Positions 6,655 through 10,191 of a DNA stretch of 10,191 bases are shown here, piece after piece. The stretch spans positions 1 to 10,191 of the forward strand of contig CAZTGE010000140.1 of NCBI GenBank assembly GCA_964612995.1. Direction: 5' to 3'. Both the position numbers and the translations under genes were made by a program. Under the pieces are notes generated by a model that was given only the letters and a program-made list of their open reading frames with translations, was not told the origin of the DNA and ran no database searches. The stretch is from SLQH01 sp964612995 (GTDB taxonomy: Bacteria > Planctomycetota > UBA11346). Numbering within the stretch: the first letter of the stretch is position 1; each line of letters starts with the position of its first letter.

Positions 6655-8187
6655 ATGAGAAACCCGCTGTGTCGAACCGTTCTCGCCTGCGCATTGGTGA
6701 CCTGCGGCGCGGCCTCGGCATCGGCCGAAGAGACCGACATGTCGCCGGATGCGCAGCGAATGGAAGCGAAGCTCGAGAGCTTCCTGGTGGGGCGCACCGG
6801 GGTCTACGAGCTCGATTTCGAGCCTCTGAGCATGGAGCGGGTGCTGATCGACAACCGGATCGGGCACGATCGGGTCTACCACTATCTCACCTTCCGCCTG
6901 CGCAATCGCACCAGCACCAGCGCCACCGCGCTGACTCCGTCGGCGACGGCCTTCGACGAGGTGATGAACACGATCCTGCGCGAGTATCAGGGCCTGCGCT
7001 ACGACCAGGAAACGGGGATCAAGCTGATCGACGAGAGCGCGCAGAACCTGCGCGACGAGCGCCTGCGGGTGATCGTCGAGCGCGAGGACCTCGAGGTGAA
7101 GGCGCGGCGCATCGATCTGACCGTCCGCGCTTACGACGAGAACAAGACCTCCTTCCGCCTGTTCGACGAGTTCTACGACATCGAAGAGGAGGAGATCCGA
7201 GAGCAGATGCGCCAGGCGGGCCAGAATCCCGAGGGCCAGGATCTCAGTCCTTCGCAGAAGGACCGCTTCGATTTCACCGAGCTCGGAGCGACCCAGGTCG
7301 GGACCTACTACAGTCAGGTCCACGCCGCGATCGAGGAACAGGAGGATCGCCATCTGTTCTCGGTCCACGAGATCCGCCGCATGCGCTTGCCGCCCTACCA
7401 GCCGGGCGTGCTCGACCCCATGACCAACGAGCCGGTGGGCCAGATCCACGGCGTGTTGATCTTCGACCGCCTGCCGGTCGAGGGCGACTTCTTCACCGTC
7501 GAGATCCAGGGGTTGAGCAACAAGCTCCGCTTCCAGGTGCCGCCGCACCCCGACGACCAGCTCGCCAACTACTTCGATACCCGGATCCTGCGCCGGACCT
7601 ACGTGGTCCGCTACAGCCGCCGCGGTGACGAGTACTACCGCGACCTCGACGATTTCGAACGGCAGAGCAAGGGCTGGCAGTGGCTGTCGTCGTTCCAGCG
7701 CCTGCGCAGCCGCGCCAGCATCGCCTACAACAAGTACTTCCTCAACAACATCGGCACCACCAACGCCCAGGGCCATGTCGTGCCCGATCCGCAGGTCGAG
7801 AGCCACTTCTGGCAGTACCACCGCAAGCAGCGCGAAGAGGTGCTGCCCAAGGCGCTGCAGGAGAAGGAGGCCTCCCTGGTCAACCAGATGCAGGACCTCG
7901 AGGAGTTCTACACCGGTCTGATCGAGGCCCGCAAGCTGGAGATGCACAAGACGGCGGTGGAGCGGCGCTATCGCGCCCGGCGCGAGGCCTTGGAGGCCGA
8001 GCTGGCTCGGGTGCGCCGGGCCCAGAAGGCCCTGCCCGAGGCCCTGCCGTCAGAGGATGAGCTGCTCAACCCCGACGCGCTGCGGAAGATGCTTGAGGCG
8101 GGCGTCGACGATGGCAGCGGTGAAGGGGCGACCGACACCGGTGGTGGCGCCGACGACGACGCGGGCTGGGGGGCCGGTGGCCTGTGA
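6655..8187 (+). CDS. Exported coiled-coil protein, unknown family
   Basis: A 510-residue protein I do not recognise. Residues 1-24 are a Sec signal peptide with a hydrophobic core (TVLACALVTC) and an ASA cleavage site before Glu25, so the mature protein is periplasmic or outside. There is no lipobox cysteine at the cleavage site. Residues about 45-325 are a mixed charged region, probably globular and partly beta, including YLTFRLRNRTSTSA (77-90), an acidic patch near DIEEEEIREQM (175-185) and LPVEGDFFTVEIQGLSNKLR (273-292). Residues about 386-462 are rich in Glu, Arg, Lys, Leu and Ala and look like a long helix or coiled coil. The last 28 residues are a low-complexity Gly/Asp tail. It is first in a three-gene operon and its stop overlaps the next start by 4 nt. 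A structural or adaptor role with the neighbouring lipoprotein and divergent transporter is possible but inferred. Confidence 0.88.
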   Translation: MRNPLCRTVLACALVTCGAASASAEETDMSPDAQRMEAKLESFLVGRTGVYELDFEPLSMERVLIDNRIGHDRVYHYLTFRLRNRTSTSATALTPSATAFDEVMNTILREYQGLRYDQETGIKLIDESAQNLRDERLRVIVEREDLEVKARRIDLTVRAYDENKTSFRLFDEFYDIEEEEIREQMRQAGQNPEGQDLSPSQKDRFDFTELGATQVGTYYSQVHAAIEEQEDRHLFSVHEIRRMRLPPYQPGVLDPMTNEPVGQIHGVLIFDRLPVEGDFFTVEIQGLSNKLRFQVPPHPDDQLANYFDTRILRRTYVVRYSRRGDEYYRDLDDFERQSKGWQWLSSFQRLRSRASIAYNKYFLNNIGTTNAQGHVVPDPQVESHFWQYHRKQREEVLPKALQEKEASLVNQMQDLEEFYTGLIEARKLEMHKTAVERRYRARREALEAELARVRRAQKALPEALPSEDELLNPDALRKMLEAGVDDGSGEGATDTGGGADDDAGWGAGGL

Positions 8188-8459
8188 GAACGCTCGATCC
8201 GGCCTTGGAGCCCCGGGCGGTCCTCGCCCCGCTCCGGGAGTCGGTGAGGCAGCTGGTGATCGTCAATACCACGATGTATCAAGGCGAATGGGACGACTTC
8301 GAAGAGGACATCCGCCGGCGCCAGGCCGGCAAGCCGTACGTGTTCCGCGTCGACCTCGAACCCCGCGAGGCCCTGGCCTGGGTCCAGGGGTTCCGGGCCT
8401 ACGAGCGGGCCAGCGGCAAACGGCTGGCGGACGGGATCATGACCGAGGAGGCACGGTGA
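8184..8459 (+). CDS. Small protein of unknown function, 91 residues
   Basis: Starts at a GTG that overlaps the previous stop (GTGA, 8184-8187), a typical sign of translational coupling. I do not recognise a family. It has no signal peptide or membrane segment, so it is probably cytoplasmic unless it moves with a partner. It is charged, with a hydrophobic stretch QLVIVNTTMY (23-32) followed by an acidic/basic helix-like region (EWDDFEEDIRRRQAG). An internal ATG at 8275 would drop the first 30 residues but lose the coupling. Its place between two exported proteins, with no gap on either side, argues for a shared job. It might also be the detached end of a protein that is fused to a neighbour elsewhere. 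Coding status is likely because of the overlaps, the length and the GC-rich codon use. Confidence 0.78.
   Translation: MRTLDPALEPRAVLAPLRESVRQLVIVNTTMYQGEWDDFEEDIRRRQAGKPYVFRVDLEPREALAWVQGFRAYERASGKRLADGIMTEEAR
8446..8451 (+). promoter_or_regulatory. Ribosome binding site of the propeller lipoprotein
   Basis: AGGAGG within the end of the preceding gene. It stands 10 nt before the ATG at 8462 and 4 nt before an in-frame GTG at 8456 that would overlap the upstream stop as GTGA. I prefer the ATG; the GTG would add only two residues. Confidence 0.7.
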
Positions 8460-8461
8460 GC

Positions 8462-9880
8462 ATGACTGGTGAGAACGACACGCGCCGCGGGCGCTCGTGG
8501 GCGATGGCCGCCCTGCTCTGCGCTGCCGTGCTGATCGCCGCCTGTGGCGACGATCGCGACGAGGCCATGACCCGGCCCGACGAACCGCGTCCGGCCGCCG
8601 ACGAGGCCGCCGACGAGGCCGCCGGGGCCCAGGCGGCCCCGGTGATCGAATCGGTGGTGCTCGACGTGGACGGCGAGACTCGCCACCTCTCCGACCTCCC
8701 CTTCGATCACTCCTGGGATCTGATGCTGCCGGCTCCGGTCCACATGAGCTGGATGGACGACCAGATCCATGGCCTGTTGTTCATGCAGCTGATGAATGGC
8801 CAGATCCACGGCATCGACATCTACAGCGGCGAGACCCGGTGGGTCACCCGGCCGCTACCGAAGTTGATCAAGCCGCAACACCAGCCCTGTGTGGTCAGCG
8901 AAGAGATCCGCCGCGACAACGGCGAGGTGTTCCACGATCAGCGACTCTACGTGATCAGCGAAGACAGGCTGTTCGTGTTCGATTGCCTCTACGGTCAGCT
9001 GATCTGGCGCTACCATCTCGGCCGCAACGGGGCCTACGGTTTCGAGCCTTCCAGCGGCCCCTTCGCCATGGGCAGCCTCGGCAGCCTGCGCGTGTTCGTC
9101 GGCGACTGGGAGGGCCGTATCCGGGTGGTCGCCTACGAGCAGGAGAAGGACCGGCCCTACCTCAAGTGGCAGTTCCCGCTGCGGGCGGTCGCCAGCGCCC
9201 AGCCGACCGGCAAGGAAGACCTGACCTATGTCGGTGATCGCGGCGGCATGATGCGCTGCTTCGATCTCGATCGCGAGGTCCAGTGGACCTACAACGCTCG
9301 CGCGCCGATCATCGCGCCGGCTCTGGTCCGTGGCCGGACACTCTACTTCGGTGCCGAAGACAACATCATGCACGCCATCGACCGGCGCACCGGCCGCGAG
9401 CTCGGGGCGTTGTTCCTGGAGAGCCCGGTGCGCAGCCGCCCCTTCGCCTTCAGCGACGACCCGGACCATATCTACGCCTTCGCCGGCGACCAGTGCGATG
9501 TCGGTGCCAAGGCCGCGGTCCAGGGGCTGCATAGCTTCTACACCGCGGATGACAACATCCCCTACAAGGATGTGGAGAAGCATTACCTCGAGGTCGAGCG
9601 GATGGCCAAGGAGTGGTTCGTGGAGGGCATCGCGCGCGTGGTCGCGTCGAGCCCGGGCCACATGTACGTAACCCGCAAGAATTCGAATGTGATCCTCGAC
9701 CTCGACCGCAAGACCGGCGAGATCAATTGGAACTGGAACCTCGACGAGGAGCGCAAGGGCGAGGACCGCACCGTCCACCTCGTGGAGTACACCGACACCA
9801 CAGACGAGATCCGCACCATCGTCACCGTCAATGCCGAGGGCCATGTGATCGCCTATCGCCTGTTCGGGCATCAGCGCTGA
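8462..9880 (+). CDS. PQQ-type beta-propeller lipoprotein (BamB-like fold)
   Basis: A 472-residue lipoprotein. After a basic start (TRRGR) and hydrophobic core, the lipobox LIAAC puts the lipidated cysteine at 28. An Ala/Asp/Glu-rich linker (about 44-60) includes two tandem 12-bp units at 8597-8620. From about residue 85 to the end are repeated propeller blades with PQQ-like strand motifs: DIYSGETRW (119-127), DCLYGQLIW (174-182), DLDREVQW (268-275), DRRTGREL (307-314) and DRKTGEINW (415-423). The closing strand is HVIAYRLFG (461-469). The spacing fits a seven- or eight-bladed fold. Nothing shows that it binds PQQ or is an enzyme; such propellers in lipoproteins, as in BamB, usually act as protein-binding scaffolds. 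The insertion at about 343-395 between blades is long. It is last in the operon. Fold is sure; role is open. Confidence 0.92.
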   Translation: MTGENDTRRGRSWAMAALLCAAVLIAACGDDRDEAMTRPDEPRPAADEAADEAAGAQAAPVIESVVLDVDGETRHLSDLPFDHSWDLMLPAPVHMSWMDDQIHGLLFMQLMNGQIHGIDIYSGETRWVTRPLPKLIKPQHQPCVVSEEIRRDNGEVFHDQRLYVISEDRLFVFDCLYGQLIWRYHLGRNGAYGFEPSSGPFAMGSLGSLRVFVGDWEGRIRVVAYEQEKDRPYLKWQFPLRAVASAQPTGKEDLTYVGDRGGMMRCFDLDREVQWTYNARAPIIAPALVRGRTLYFGAEDNIMHAIDRRTGRELGALFLESPVRSRPFAFSDDPDHIYAFAGDQCDVGAKAAVQGLHSFYTADDNIPYKDVEKHYLEVERMAKEWFVEGIARVVASSPGHMYVTRKNSNVILDLDRKTGEINWNWNLDEERKGEDRTVHLVEYTDTTDEIRTIVTVNAEGHVIAYRLFGHQR

Positions 9881-9918
9881 TCGATCGCTGGATCGCGGTA
9901 GCGATGAATGGGGGCGTA

Positions 9919-9956
9919 GCGGGGGCGACTGCGCGCAGCGCAGAGCGAGCCCCCGC
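9919..9956. repeat. Nested hairpin after the propeller gene
   Basis: GCGGGGGC (9919-9926) pairs with GCCCCCGC (9949-9956), and inside it CTGCGC (9929-9934) pairs with GCGCAG (9938-9943). It starts 38 nt after the stop of the operon's last gene. The bases that follow on the plus strand are GAACAAAAAG, so it lacks the T-tract of a terminator. It could still stabilise the operon's mRNA 3' end. Confidence 0.6.
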
Positions 9957-9961
9957 GAACA

Positions 9962-10020
9962 AAAAGCTGCGCGGGCGCCGACCGCTACAATGCCCCTTGG
10001 GGTGCGGGCGGCGCCCGCGC
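9962..10020 (-). terminator. Possible minus-strand intrinsic terminator made of two family B repeats
   Basis: Read on the minus strand, positions 10020-9969 form a 17-bp GC-rich stem with one mismatch and an 18-nt loop that itself contains CCCCTTGGGG. The stem is followed by AGCTTTTTG, a T5 run 3 nt past its base. That is the layout of a rho-independent terminator for transcripts arriving from the right. The T-run is short and the loop long. The arms are inverted copies of the repeat at 2890-2908, so the structure may have arrived as a repeat and been used as a terminator. Confidence 0.45.
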
Positions 10021-10022
10021 TA
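10004..10022 (+). repeat. Family B repeat, plus-oriented copy
   Basis: GCGGGCGGCGCCCGCGCTA matches 2890-2908 at 18 of 19 positions. An inverted copy lies at 9969-9985, matching 16 of 17. The core GCGGGC-GGC-GCCCGC is itself a small hairpin. Paired inverted copies resemble the BIME arrangement of REP elements. Confidence 0.7.
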
Positions 10023-10031
10023 AGAATGAAA

Positions 10032-10135
10032 GTAACTACTCAGGGGTCTTCGCCCCTACGGTCCTCACTGCGTGAGGACCGACCCCTCTGGCTTCGTCGT
10101 GGTTCGCCTGAATCTGCCGGCAGATTCAGGCGTGG
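10032..10135 (-). repeat. Family A structured repeat, right copy (inverted)
   Basis: Reverse complement of 2-105 with four differences in 104. In this copy the 28-nt palindrome at 10105-10132 is perfect. The 9-bp GTGAGGACC hairpin and the AGGGG/CCCCT hairpin are both kept. The four differences from the left copy fall at left-copy positions 19, 42, 56 and 90: the palindrome centre, two linkers and one loop, never in a stem. It lies about 150 nt past the end of the operon. Confidence 0.9.
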
Positions 10136-10191
10136 ACGGATCGGCTGCGCCGAAACGTATCCGCCCTCCGGCGGCACTTGCTCCTCGGCCT

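Larger units (their letters stand above)
9881..10191. other. Gene-free repeat region at the window's right end
   Basis: 311 bp with no supportable gene. It is a mosaic of hairpin elements: a nested hairpin (9919-9956), an inverted pair of family B repeats (9969-10020), family A (10032-10135) and an imperfect hairpin at about 10138-10161. There, CGGAT pairs with ATCCG and CGGC with GCCG, leaving a 6-nt bulge. CCGCC/GGCGG follows close by. A gene to the right of the window might end or begin here, but none can be shown. Confidence 0.7.

Noticed and set aside
6586..7947. Minus-strand open frame (453 residues) opposite the exported coiled-coil gene
   Set aside because: Valine- and leucine-rich mirror of a real gene with no domain. 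The plus strand has a ribosome site, signal peptide and operon overlaps.
8597..8620. Two tandem 12-bp units in the lipoprotein gene
   Set aside because: They encode a simple Ala/Asp/Glu linker after the lipid anchor, which is ordinary low-complexity sequence.
2..10135. The inverted 104-bp repeats as ends of one composite transposon
   Set aside because: No transposase, integrase or resolvase lies between them, no target duplication is visible, and the cargo includes the core-metabolism gene serC. Independent copies of a dispersed repeat fit better.
1..10191. CRISPR array, tRNA or rRNA
   Set aside because: No regularly spaced direct repeats with spacers, no tRNA T-arm/cloverleaf signature, and no rRNA-like conserved segment was seen on either strand by eye.

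Overview
The window is GC-rich bacterial DNA with dense, ordinary protein-coding genes. The cell is Gram-negative in type: it has a twelve-helix RND/MMPL transporter with two large periplasmic domains, a lipoprotein with a clear lipobox, and exported proteins with Sec signal peptides. I cannot fix the phylum. A GH10 xylanase whose C-terminus carries a small transthyretin/Ig-like extension, together with a tandem MMPL protein and a PQQ-type propeller lipoprotein, would fit the PVC superphylum (Planctomycetota, Kiritimatiellota). The intergenic REP/BIME-like hairpin repeats are equally at home in Gammaproteobacteria. Treat the taxonomy as open.

Layout, left to right. Positions 2-105 hold a structured repeat (family A). 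A secreted GH10 endo-xylanase (240-1586, +) follows, then serC for phosphoserine aminotransferase (1763-2842, +). A 223-bp gap between convergent genes (2843-3065) contains three strong hairpins. Next is a large RND/MMPL membrane transporter (about 3066-6389, -). A divergent regulatory gap (about 6390-6654) separates it from a tightly coupled three-gene operon on the + strand: an exported coiled-coil protein of unknown family (6655-8187), a 91-residue unknown protein (8184-8459) and a PQQ-type beta-propeller lipoprotein (8462-9880). From 9881 to the window end there is no gene, only hairpin repeats: a nested hairpin, an inverted pair of family B repeats that could act as a minus-strand terminator, the second copy of family A in opposite orientation (10032-10135), and one more imperfect hairpin.

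How the parts may work together. The xylanase and SerC are separate functions, one degrading plant polysaccharide outside the cell and the other making serine and possibly PLP. The RND transporter and the divergent operon look like one envelope module: an inner-membrane transporter, an exported coiled-coil protein and a lipid-anchored propeller scaffold, around a shared promoter region. This link is inferred from gene order and predicted localisation; no substrate can be named.

The most unusual feature is the repeat content. Family A occurs twice, 104 bp each, inverted, differing at four positions, and all four differences lie outside the predicted stems. Family B (17-19 bp) occurs three times. 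Because serC and other chromosomal-type genes lie between the two A copies, these are more likely dispersed REP/MITE-like elements than the ends of one large transposon.
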